64,000 nucleotides of DNA, taken from positions 1 to 64,000 of the forward strand of contig NZ_JAENIM010000044.1 of assembly GCF_016595495.1 (NCBI RefSeq). The letters are read 5' to 3'. Positions within the stretch are counted from its first letter, which is position 1, and each line of letters opens with the position of its first letter. Source of the stretch: Persicirhabdus sediminis. GTDB taxonomy: Bacteria; Verrucomicrobiota; Verrucomicrobiia; Verrucomicrobiales; Akkermansiaceae. Of this stretch, positions 44,401 through 53,027 are shown one piece after another. The position numbers and the translations under genes are program-made. The notes below the pieces were generated by a model. That model searched no databases. It had not been told where the DNA came from and was given only the letters and a program-made list of their open reading frames with translations.

Positions 44401-44903
44401 CTGTAAAGAATACTCGCAAACCGCAAATTGCGGAGCGAGGAAAGTATGTCCGCATTAATGAGGGCATGCCGCAAATTGCTAGACATCAAACTCACAAAGA
44501 TGGCGGTGTCGCCTGGCGCAATCATGGAGGTGCTGTTGGTCGCATATTGGGAACCGTGCCACTAGCTGATGATGGCAGCTTCAGTGTTGAAATTCCAGCT
44601 GATCGCATGGTTCACTTTCAAGTGCTAGATAGTGATAGACAAGTGGTTGGCAATGAGTTGATTTGGCAATACGTCAGACCTGGTGCCACCACTAGCTGCA
44701 TTGGCTGCCATGAAAAACCAGACCTCGCGCCAGTATCTCAGCGCAGTTATCCGCTCGCCCTACGAGAGCCAGCTGTGCCCCTGATGCCGAGTAATGATGA
44801 CATTATCTACCGTGCTAAAATGTGGTATAAAGGCTGGGCTCCTGATGAACGGGAAGAGCGTATTCGTACGGTAAATGCTATCAACAGCTTTGGCCGCGAG
44901 TAG
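41403..44903 (+). CDS. Exported HEAT-repeat protein fused to HzsA-like beta-propeller/haem c module
   Basis: A 1166-residue exported protein. After the signal peptide (about 1-24), residues 45-620 hold HEAT-like helical repeats (for example CPRVRREAVMYMAWSGKRQM, WVRMDAAKALMAMDAHEAAD). From about residue 640 comes a TolB/WD40-like propeller (GQGELQQVTQFTNAHVADLE, DGRIAFSSTRLGYRDEYHGY), of the type called hydrazine synthase alpha-related. Near the C-terminus C1099-I-G-C1102-H1103 is a c-type haem attachment site. Such proteins are common in Planctomycetes and Verrucomicrobia without hydrazine metabolism; the true role is unknown. Only one CxxCH is seen. Confidence 0.85.
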   Translation: MMMKNPAALVLGMTISILSGAISAELENPFQTQLNHWTSQLNDSNEVSRIKAVEHLSAMRATEAAEQIVGMLGDECPRVRREAVMYMAWSGKRQMMLPLLNALADDDWTVRKAAHLGLELHTGLQLEFNAQEKPQLRAEQIEKLQDRLALIQLESHVESLMAQAEDDQLPYFKRCDALRAVARMADPSPALSQRLIELLRPYKDINLQLDKQVYKDSMYSDEGANVHHRAEKHFIQAGIKALGKIATADSAGEQYLIELLDRPDWAAYAMEAMLDCGGPASVDAVMTYLPKFSFKPETREIGGNRYGKLVEVYPWYDAPNFSMIDRVPRLYFSALRVLSRLPINDEQSVKMKGLTPYLVVGIPNNWDSTMIYQREPVHEMIGYLLDIADMRQPVIDAAFNALGESRPQSVSGSEMELVEKLVNDYVKLDTARKPPYAGHVLAALCNDKRDVPSLLKLLEYRSGWVRMDAAKALMAMDAHEAADKLRQLLRQAPDDASYGVSMDFETFYDKEHGDGFDEFNDPSPRFKEAWLLALGKLGDDSDIDLLTEFAFNDKNVLEVQYAAAKALCKKSASKVGAVLQRVESQHPYFSIKLLAREALWQRGLERIPASQNAQTPAEQIDAGLVADQSENFSYVFIQADHDIGNDYQISKDLTAYATTDSGPTYRYGKNIFKFTPSSDGQGELQQVTQFTNAHVADLEVHYDGEWLVFAKRDADGDDPWWHLFEVRQDGTGLKQLTFGPYHDVQPVHMPDGRIAFSSTRLGYRDEYHGYLSTGLTTMNRDGSDIRVIGYNFGRDSEASISSDGRLLFTRLELFYSRLKTEWNLMSAFPDGYRVQTLYGPERRQAFLNIKGANSVTAPRHRLLRITQPQPWGKDKYIINSFDGPMVIGPGKLKERKVMPNSDWAVTCPYPLNDEELLVSAGKRPPLEQRSQFHRIDNWEPVNHGIYRLNVETAELTLVYDDPSYSAIEARPLRPRFREPILPSNYHGENPSFTGTMMCSSVKNTRKPQIAERGKYVRINEGMPQIARHQTHKDGGVAWRNHGGAVGRILGTVPLADDGSFSVEIPADRMVHFQVLDSDRQVVGNELIWQYVRPGATTSCIGCHEKPDLAPVSQRSYPLALREPAVPLMPSNDDIIYRAKMWYKGWAPDEREERIRTVNAINSFGRE

Positions 44904-45231
44904 GTCGTTGATAAATTAGTGAGCTTCTTAGCAAGTTAAAAACAAGCTGTGGAATGGTTTGTTTTTAAGCGTGTTAGGAATAAGGTGACAGGTTAAATGC
45001 AGTTGCGGTTAGTGTTAGTTTGCTGATAAACGCTCATTTATATTAGATTTCATGAGTCGTTGACTTAACTAGTTTTAGTTGTCCGATAGGTTTGTGTCTT
45101 TTAATTAGTGTATGGCGTAAATTGAAATCTCGCCTCGTTATCTAATGGTTTTAATCAGTATGATTACTTTTAATGTTTAAATCTCGTCTCGTTTAAATGT
45201 TAGGAGATTTTGCACAAACAAAAAACCAATA
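44904..45231. promoter_or_regulatory. Leader region of the giant gene, with hairpin and direct repeats
   Basis: This 328-base gap has two features. TTAAAAACAA (44936-44945) and TTGTTTTTAA (44959-44968) form an AT-rich hairpin that may end transcription of the upstream gene. AAATCTCG(C/T)CTCGTT occurs at 45125-45139 and again at 45179-45193, 54 bases apart, upstream of the 2557-residue protein gene, and could be a regulator site pair. TAGGAGA at 45201-45207 is probably too far from the ATG at 45232 to be its ribosome site. Confidence 0.5.
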
Positions 45232-48200
45232 ATGAAACGATATACAAGATGGGCTAATTTTCAGCCCGGGATTCTTAGTCTAGGGTTACTGGCGGCCTCG
45301 GCAGTCATCGCCCAAGCTGAAGAGCCCCAAATTACTGCAAGCGCGGAGCTCAATGAGCGAAGTGTGATTACGCCTGTCAACTTATCAGCAAGTGATAGTG
45401 TTGATACTCTACACAGGCTCTTAGATGACAACCTAACGACTCGATGGACGTCTAACGTGGTAGGTGTGGAGTTGATGCTTGAATACGATGATGACTACTT
45501 CTTTGACCATCTGGATATTGCTTTTTATAAGGGGAATGAACGAGTCTCATCATTTGAGTTGCACGCTTCTTTAGATGGAGAGAATTGGAATTTGCTAGGG
45601 AACTACAGCAGTCTTGAAGGCTCAGATCAGCTCGAGTCGTATGCTTTTACTTCTCAGCAGCTCCGTTTTATCAAGCTGATTGGGAAAGGGAATAGTGCAA
45701 CTAATTGGACAACCATCTCTCAGATCAAATCTTATGAGTCTGTTGTCGTTGAGCCAGTCCCTCCAGTGTTAGAAGATGCTCACTTCAATATTGATGAAAA
45801 TTCTGACGCTGGCGTGTTAGGAAGCATGGTAGCTAGCAACGCAGTTGCATTTGAAATCATTTCAGGCAACGAAGACGGTTATTTTTCCATTGATGATACG
45901 GGTGTTGTTTATGTTAACGAGTCATTGGATTTTGAAATTCAAAGCCAATACATTCTTGGAGTTAGAGCATGGAATGGCGAAGAAGACCCATTGTCAGCTG
46001 ATGCTCAGCTAACGATTGAAGTTAACGACGTCTACGAAGGCCCTAATATGAGCTGGGGGATCCTGAAGGATGTATCTAGCAGCGAGTGGACGGAGATGAC
46101 ATTCCCAACTGGCTACAAGTCACCAGTGATTGTGGCGACGCCAATGTATCCCTATAATCGTGAAAAGGGTGCGGTGACTCGAATTCGTAATATTACAAAT
46201 CGAGGTTTTGAGATTAAGTTAGACCGAGTCGATGGCAATACGGGCGAAATTCTATTAGATGTATCTATCTCTGTAGTCGAAGAGGGCGTATATACGGAGA
46301 ATGTCGATGGTGCTAAGATGGAAGCGGCACAGTTTCTATCGGAGCGGGCAGACAGAAAGAACAACTGGGTTGGCAGTAAAGTTGATTATCAGCAGAGTTA
46401 TGAGTCGCCTGTGGTCTTTGGCCAGGTGATGAGCTACAATAATGAGCGCTGGTCTGCATTCTGGAGCCGTGGAGCTAATTTCCGATTGCCAGCTGATGCG
46501 AAAAACTTCTACATTGGCAAACATGTCGGCGAGGATTTTGTTATAGAAAGACTAAGCGAGACCTTGGGCTACTACGTCATGGAAGAGTCTACTGGCGTGC
46601 TGAGCCACAGTGGCATTGCCTACCGAGCTGGAGTGGGGCCACAAACGGTGAGAGGTGTAGACAACGACATCGAAGGTTATTTTTATGAAACTAGCGGGTT
46701 AGATGAAGTTTTATCTGGTGTTCTATCAAGTGCTGGCATGACCGGTAACGATGGTGGTTTCCCTGCATTTTATGGTCATTATCCGATAGAGCGAAACCAA
46801 ATCAATATTGTCGTTGATGAGGACCAGATGACTGATCAAGAAACCGCACATAATTTAGAAAGTTTATCATTCATGGTTTTGGGTGAGGGTGTTTCTGCTG
46901 GAAACAATCCACCTGAAGCGGTTGATGATCACGTTGAAATCGACGAGGGAACATCAGCATTGATAGATGTACTTGCGAATGATTCTGACGCCGATGGTGA
47001 TAGGATTTACATCACTGCGGTAAGTTCACCTGCAAATGGAACAGCTACCAAGTCAGGCTCTAGCATTATCTATCAGCCAGCTGACGGTTTCTCTGGAGAT
47101 GACCAATTTACTTATACTATCAGTGATGGGGTAGATAGCTCTACCGCGACTGTTTTTGTGTCGGTAAAAGCTATCAATCTGCCACCTGTTGCCACTCCTG
47201 TTACTGGAGTTAAGGTTGATGCAGGCCAAGAGGTATTGATCGATGTGATGGCTAATGATTACGACCCTAATGGTGACGTGATCAGCATCTACGCCTATAG
47301 CCAGCCAGCTAACGGCTCTGTGGAGCTGGTTGATGAACAGCTCTTGTATCGTCCGCGACTCGGCTTTACTGGGGTAGATACTTTCACCTATCAGATTACT
47401 GATGGTGAGTATGTTGTTCCTTCATCAGTGACGGTAGCTGTTTCTCAAGAGGGAAATCAGGCACCTGAGGCTACTGGCTTGAGCTATGATATTGGTTTGG
47501 GTGTTGAATACATCTCGCCAGTTAGTGTGTTGGATAACGACTTTGATGCTGACGGTGATGAACTTTATGCTTATCTGACACGTCAGGCGGAGTACGGCAC
47601 GGTGCATCTAGATGAAGATGGATATTTTGTTTATGTGCCAGATGGCGAACGTGAGGGAATTGATACCTTTGAGTACATTGCCTTTGACGGATCGCTAGCT
47701 AGTAATCCAGTAACTGTGACTCTGCATTCTGATGGTGATAATCCGACAGGTAGATTAACTCGTTACTATTGGGATGGTATTCCTGGCTGGAAGATCGAAG
47801 ATCTCACAGGTCATGTTGACTACCCAGATTACCCGAGCTGGAGTGATTATTTGAGTAGCTTTGAGACTGAGCCAGATCATGCTGATCACTATGGTCAGAG
47901 GATTTGTGGTTATGTTCATCCTCCAGTTGACGGTGAGTATACTTTCTATCTAGCAGCAAGTAATGAAGCCTACCTGTGGCTGAGTACTGATCGCTCTGAA
48001 GAGAATATTGAAAATATTGCCTACAGTATGAAGAAAGAGTGGCCAGGAGTGGCCTCAGTGAAGGTAAACTTAAGTGCTGCCGAGGCGTATTATATCGAAG
48101 TATTACACAAAGAGAATACAACTGCAGAGTATTTGCAGGTCTCTTGGACGGGCCCAGGGATTGATACTCCTGAGGTCATTTCATCTGAATATCTATCACA

Positions 48201-51200
48201 TATCGAGTTGCCATTTTTTGATGAGTTAGTTGATAGTGATGTTGATTTTGTTTATGGCGACAGCTCGAACGTTCTGGAAGGCAACGTCGTAGGAGAGAAC
48301 CAGCTTGTTAATGCTTGGGTTGAGTTAGTTGCAGGACCAAGCAAGGGCACTCTAATGCTTAACAAAGATGGCAGCTACAGATATTCACCTTATCCTGATG
48401 CTGAGGGCACAGATAGCTTCTCGTATCGCATCACTGATGGCATCCGCACACGCGGACCGATCACGGTGAGCATTAAGCTGAGCTACCAAGCTGGGCCGCC
48501 AATCTTGGTGGATGCCACTATGGCGACGCTAGAAGGTCAGGAAAAATCTATCGATCTAGCAGCAGAGAATACCTTAGCTGCTAGTGATGTGCTTGCGCTC
48601 GATATCTTGAGTGGCCCAGCTAATGGTTCACTAGAGAATGTTGGCAATGGTCTTGTAATCTATCAGCCAGACCTAGGCTATGTAGGTAGTGATATTTTCA
48701 CATACAGTATCACGACATCAGGTGGCACTAGTGAAGTAGCAACGGTGAAAGTGAGCATTTTCAGGAATGAAACTCTCAGCGGTGGACTAACCTATGAGGT
48801 TCTAGCTGGTTATGATGGTAATATGGCCGATTTGATCGAGCTGCCAGAGGTGGGTGAAATATCTCACGTCTATGGTGATTATGTTAGCCCTGAACATGAC
48901 GGCAGTCCAGCTGGCGTTAGACTATACGGATACATTCAGGTGCCATCAGATGGTTTCTATCGATTCACTCAGGAAGGATCTCTCAAGCCTCGTCTTTTTG
49001 TAAGTACGGACATGGATCCAGCTAATGCGGTGGAGGTGAACCGCTCCGGTAATATTAAGGAGTCCTTATATTTGGAAGCCGGTAAGCGTTATTATACCAT
49101 CATGTATTACGTGATTACTGCGCCAGATCAGTTTGTTAGCATCAGCTGGGAAACTTTAGGCATAGGTGATATTCTACAGCCTGAAACGATCGGTTCTGAA
49201 TATCTATCATGTTTTGAAAGTAATGCTCCAATGCAGATCAAAGATCAGAGTTATGCAGTTCTGCAAGGTCGTGCATTCTCACTTACCAGTGAGGCGATGA
49301 AGGCACTTGTGGTGCATCAACCTGAGCAAGAGCTGAGCTTTGAACTCGCAGAGGATGTTAGCCTGGGTAACTTGCACTTTAGCAGTGACGGTTCTTTCAG
49401 CTATAGCAGTGATGTGGCTGGAGAGACTGAGTTTAGTTTCACCGTTAGTGATGGCATCAATATGACTGCCACGGGCACGGTAAAACTATCAGTCAACGAG
49501 CAGAACCCGAACGTCGTTGTTAAAAGCTGGGCCAATGAGCTAGCTGGCGCTGATCTGGTAGCCTCTGCTGAAGCGGTTGGTATGTATGCTGTGGCTTCTC
49601 GTGAGAGCGGTCAGCTAGAGATCCGCGACATCCGTGGCGCGGTACAACGTGAAGTTACTAGTGAGCAAATTAGAGTATTGATGCCATGGGCGGACCTTCG
49701 CGGGAATGACTTCGGTATTAACTCCATGGCCTTCAGTATGTCTGGCCGATTATTATACATTGGTATATGCGCTAACGAAGAGAGCAGCTTAGGCAATGCT
49801 AACGAGAAGGATGCAATCTTGCGCTTCAACTACAATACCAATGAGTTGACCTTGTTTGCGCGCACCAACTTTGCAGCTGATGCTAACACGAAGTTAGAGA
49901 TGCAGCACTACTTTGGCGAACTGTATGTGGGTACAAGCGAAGGTATTAATGTCTACTCGGCTCATAGTTCAGATAAGTCGGTGACTGTACCTAGCCGCCG
50001 CTACCCGTTTGGTGGTCAAGCAGTGCAGCGTTGTTCCATCTCCCTGGATTCCCATGGAGAAAAACTCTACGCAGTGGTCAATGATTCACTCTATCAGCTA
50101 GATGTGGCTGTTGATTTCGAATTGAACTATGAAGGGGTAGCGACATATCTGCATAAACCTGATGGTGAATTTAAATATCTAGCGGACATTGCGGATGTTG
50201 ATTCTATGAGCTTTGCACGAAGCTACGGTGGTGAGGGTAACGATGGTCTTTATCTCTTGCAAAACCAAGGAGCGGGTAATTCCATGCTCTATCATGTGAG
50301 CAAAGATGACCTCAAAGCTGGTGAAAGCATCGCTTTGAATCCTTATTACATCTTCGAGAATGAAGGGGTAACGAGTATCAGTGCTACCGCATGTGGCCGC
50401 CTATTTGTAGGTGGTGAACAGGCAATGATGGTTTCTGATAGCCGCGATCAACGACTTGGTTTTGAAGATTGGCTGCTTGAGCAGTTCAAGAGCGAAATCA
50501 ATGCGCTGAAAGCTCAGATGAGTCCTAACACAGCTGGTATGCGGGATTGGAATACCTGCTTTGCTTACAATGATTTTAAGCAATTCAATCGTGATGGCCT
50601 GTCTATCGCGAGCAAGTTTGTCTTAGCTGACATCATCCTAGGAGACCCAGATGCAGAACAGATTGTTGAAGAAATTATCTGTCGATATGCTGGTAATCTA
50701 GACGGTTATGATAGACCGGTAGAAACCAATGTGGATGGATTAGCTTGTAAATCCTATGATGAATACACTGGTGACGCAGCGCAATACGCGACGACATTGA
50801 TGATTAAATTCACAATTAGTGCAGCGACTTCAGCCCTGAATCATTATGGGGATACTAATCCTAGAATCAAAGAGGCCTGTGAGCAGATACTCAAGCGTAG
50901 CTTCTACCGCTTAGGTGATTACTTCTCAGTGCCGATGCACATGGATAAGCCGTGTTACCCATATGGACCTGATCCAGATGTTAGGCAAATCGAGTGGAGC
51001 GGTGAGCATACCCCTGCGTGGGAGTTTGTAGCTGCACAAGACGTCTACGCGACTGACCGCATTATGGATGTTATTTCCGCACCAGAGAAGGTGCGTGAAG
51101 GGTCTACACTAACTTACAAGGGAGTGGCTGAAACCTTCTATCAGTACATCGAAGACGAGCCAGCGGTGGATACCAATTCAAATCACTACGATCTGTTTTT

Positions 51201-52905
51201 CCACTACGACTACACGACTCGCATGTATACCGACCCTGCGTGGAAACAGCATTTCTATAACCTAGTCTTCAGTCTATCAGCTTGGGTTGATGATCATAAA
51301 CTGCCGTATCTAGCAGGCTTTAGTTTTGGTGATGCCCCATCCATGCCGGAGAAAGGGTTCATCAATACTGAAGGCACCTTTGTAAGCCGCATCACACGCC
51401 CTCGTATGGATGTGACTGAGCTGAGCCGCTGCATGACATACTCTATCATGGGGGATACTTGGCCAGCTGTAGGCGTCTACCTTGGCTACCGTGAAGGTCT
51501 TATGGTTAGAGGTCATACCCGTGCTGGTTGGGATGGCAAAAGCTACGAATATTCTATGTTCGATCGCTGGAGCCGTCTGGTTCCAGATTGGATTCCAAAT
51601 GGAAGAATCTTCGACCGCTTTGGTCCGCTAGGTTCTGCTGAGCTAATCAAGCCTGGCACATTACTATCAGGATCCTATCTCGGTAGTTATATCCGTGAGA
51701 CCTCTGTAAGCCAGAACGAACAGGGTCAGGATGTGGTAGACTTCAGCCAGATCACACCGCGCCGCGTTTTGGCTAGCGATGATGGTGGTGAAAGCTGGGT
51801 GTCTTATGGATTCCAGTATGCACCATTCACTCTGAGCAATGGCAAACAACACGGGGACTATCAGATCGTTGATCCAGAGGGTCAGCACTTGATGACGGTG
51901 ATGGAAAATGTTGATTTCGAATCAGGCAACCTAGATGGCTGGGTAAGTTCTGGGGCGGCTGATTTCCAGCTGGTATCAGGTGCTCAGTCAGTCATTTCTG
52001 GTGACTACTCAGTTAGCGTTAGTTCCGCTGCTGGTAGCTCCATGCTAACACAAACCATCGATCTTGGTGAAGACTTCGCCAATACACGTTATATCGTGCG
52101 TGGTAATGTGATCGGTGATGGCTCGTCTAGCTCGCTAGATAGAGCGCTCATGGTAGCACGTTGGGATGATAATGCAGATCCAGCAGACGGGGTATTAATG
52201 ACTGTGGAGTCTGACAAGGTAGATCTAGCCAGTGGATTACACGAGTTCCAGCTCGGGTTGGAGAAAGGGCCAGCTCAAGCACGTTACCTGCATCTATCAT
52301 TTGCGGTAGAGGGAGCGGAGTCATCTACAGGCAGCTTCACTTTTGATAACCTATCACTCATTCGTTTGGGTGCAGTGGTTGAGAGTGGTGATGACCTTGG
52401 TCTTGAATCAGGAACCTTCGACAGCTGGACATCTGCTGACGGGTTTAGCCAATTCAACCTGACTGATGATCCAGCTCTGGTTAAGGATGGTAACTATGCA
52501 TTGTTAGTAGAAACCACTCCATCTTCCGGCAACAAATCGGAGATGAGCCAAGTGCTAGATATCTCAGCTGACCCAATTGGCACACGCTACATATTCAAGC
52601 TGAACATCGACGCGGTCAACCAGACCAATACTGATGTGACCTTGTATACGACTATGCGTGGCGAGGGGATGAATTACAAACTATCCCAGATGATCGTAGA
52701 GCCTTACCATAAGGATAAGGAATATACCTTCACCATGCGTAAGGTAAGCGAGGCTGCCACTGAGCTTGAGCTGCTCTTTGAGAGCAAACTACTCAAGTTA
52801 GAAGGCGCTGAGAACGACCAGATCGTTATCGATAAGATCGAGATCTTCAAAGAGCCATCATGGCCAACTGCTCAAGGTTGGAGAAACATGACGCATACGA
52901 AGTAA
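45232..52905 (+). CDS. Giant secreted multidomain protein (2557 aa)
   Basis: Exported protein with signal peptide (about 1-29). By eye: a discoidin-like (F5/8 C) domain 35-165; a cadherin-like stretch 175-275; a lectin-like region 280-545 (FPTGYKSPVIVATPMYP); three Ig-like repeats of the VLANDSDADGD type at about 560-835; PA14 domain 840-985 (LTRYYWDGIPGWKIEDL); two more Ig-like repeats 1000-1180; a second PA14-like domain 1184-1330; an Ig-like repeat; a propeller-like region 1430-1735; a helical region 1744-2220 that I cannot name; and two jelly-roll carbohydrate-binding-like domains 2224-2545. It is most likely a polysaccharide-binding or degrading surface protein; the helical region would be the catalytic candidate. 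A terminator follows. Confidence 0.85.
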   Translation: MKRYTRWANFQPGILSLGLLAASAVIAQAEEPQITASAELNERSVITPVNLSASDSVDTLHRLLDDNLTTRWTSNVVGVELMLEYDDDYFFDHLDIAFYKGNERVSSFELHASLDGENWNLLGNYSSLEGSDQLESYAFTSQQLRFIKLIGKGNSATNWTTISQIKSYESVVVEPVPPVLEDAHFNIDENSDAGVLGSMVASNAVAFEIISGNEDGYFSIDDTGVVYVNESLDFEIQSQYILGVRAWNGEEDPLSADAQLTIEVNDVYEGPNMSWGILKDVSSSEWTEMTFPTGYKSPVIVATPMYPYNREKGAVTRIRNITNRGFEIKLDRVDGNTGEILLDVSISVVEEGVYTENVDGAKMEAAQFLSERADRKNNWVGSKVDYQQSYESPVVFGQVMSYNNERWSAFWSRGANFRLPADAKNFYIGKHVGEDFVIERLSETLGYYVMEESTGVLSHSGIAYRAGVGPQTVRGVDNDIEGYFYETSGLDEVLSGVLSSAGMTGNDGGFPAFYGHYPIERNQINIVVDEDQMTDQETAHNLESLSFMVLGEGVSAGNNPPEAVDDHVEIDEGTSALIDVLANDSDADGDRIYITAVSSPANGTATKSGSSIIYQPADGFSGDDQFTYTISDGVDSSTATVFVSVKAINLPPVATPVTGVKVDAGQEVLIDVMANDYDPNGDVISIYAYSQPANGSVELVDEQLLYRPRLGFTGVDTFTYQITDGEYVVPSSVTVAVSQEGNQAPEATGLSYDIGLGVEYISPVSVLDNDFDADGDELYAYLTRQAEYGTVHLDEDGYFVYVPDGEREGIDTFEYIAFDGSLASNPVTVTLHSDGDNPTGRLTRYYWDGIPGWKIEDLTGHVDYPDYPSWSDYLSSFETEPDHADHYGQRICGYVHPPVDGEYTFYLAASNEAYLWLSTDRSEENIENIAYSMKKEWPGVASVKVNLSAAEAYYIEVLHKENTTAEYLQVSWTGPGIDTPEVISSEYLSHIELPFFDELVDSDVDFVYGDSSNVLEGNVVGENQLVNAWVELVAGPSKGTLMLNKDGSYRYSPYPDAEGTDSFSYRITDGIRTRGPITVSIKLSYQAGPPILVDATMATLEGQEKSIDLAAENTLAASDVLALDILSGPANGSLENVGNGLVIYQPDLGYVGSDIFTYSITTSGGTSEVATVKVSIFRNETLSGGLTYEVLAGYDGNMADLIELPEVGEISHVYGDYVSPEHDGSPAGVRLYGYIQVPSDGFYRFTQEGSLKPRLFVSTDMDPANAVEVNRSGNIKESLYLEAGKRYYTIMYYVITAPDQFVSISWETLGIGDILQPETIGSEYLSCFESNAPMQIKDQSYAVLQGRAFSLTSEAMKALVVHQPEQELSFELAEDVSLGNLHFSSDGSFSYSSDVAGETEFSFTVSDGINMTATGTVKLSVNEQNPNVVVKSWANELAGADLVASAEAVGMYAVASRESGQLEIRDIRGAVQREVTSEQIRVLMPWADLRGNDFGINSMAFSMSGRLLYIGICANEESSLGNANEKDAILRFNYNTNELTLFARTNFAADANTKLEMQHYFGELYVGTSEGINVYSAHSSDKSVTVPSRRYPFGGQAVQRCSISLDSHGEKLYAVVNDSLYQLDVAVDFELNYEGVATYLHKPDGEFKYLADIADVDSMSFARSYGGEGNDGLYLLQNQGAGNSMLYHVSKDDLKAGESIALNPYYIFENEGVTSISATACGRLFVGGEQAMMVSDSRDQRLGFEDWLLEQFKSEINALKAQMSPNTAGMRDWNTCFAYNDFKQFNRDGLSIASKFVLADIILGDPDAEQIVEEIICRYAGNLDGYDRPVETNVDGLACKSYDEYTGDAAQYATTLMIKFTISAATSALNHYGDTNPRIKEACEQILKRSFYRLGDYFSVPMHMDKPCYPYGPDPDVRQIEWSGEHTPAWEFVAAQDVYATDRIMDVISAPEKVREGSTLTYKGVAETFYQYIEDEPAVDTNSNHYDLFFHYDYTTRMYTDPAWKQHFYNLVFSLSAWVDDHKLPYLAGFSFGDAPSMPEKGFINTEGTFVSRITRPRMDVTELSRCMTYSIMGDTWPAVGVYLGYREGLMVRGHTRAGWDGKSYEYSMFDRWSRLVPDWIPNGRIFDRFGPLGSAELIKPGTLLSGSYLGSYIRETSVSQNEQGQDVVDFSQITPRRVLASDDGGESWVSYGFQYAPFTLSNGKQHGDYQIVDPEGQHLMTVMENVDFESGNLDGWVSSGAADFQLVSGAQSVISGDYSVSVSSAAGSSMLTQTIDLGEDFANTRYIVRGNVIGDGSSSSLDRALMVARWDDNADPADGVLMTVESDKVDLASGLHEFQLGLEKGPAQARYLHLSFAVEGAESSTGSFTFDNLSLIRLGAVVESGDDLGLESGTFDSWTSADGFSQFNLTDDPALVKDGNYALLVETTPSSGNKSEMSQVLDISADPIGTRYIFKLNIDAVNQTNTDVTLYTTMRGEGMNYKLSQMIVEPYHKDKEYTFTMRKVSEAATELELLFESKLLKLEGAENDQIVIDKIEIFKEPSWPTAQGWRNMTHTK

Positions 52906-52933
52906 GATTGATTTTGAGTTGATATCATAGCCA

Positions 52934-52968
52934 GCCGCTCACCCAACTTCGGGTGGGCGGCTTTTTTT
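52934..52968 (+). terminator. Terminator of the giant gene
   Basis: GCCGCTCACCC (52934-52944) pairs with GGGTGGGCGGC (52951-52961), with one G-T pair, followed by TTTTTTT. Confidence 0.93.
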
Positions 52969-53027
52969 AGGTCAGTTTATGAGGCCTGATTGACCAGCTA
53001 TTTTGCTAGTGTTCCAGCTAGCTGAAG

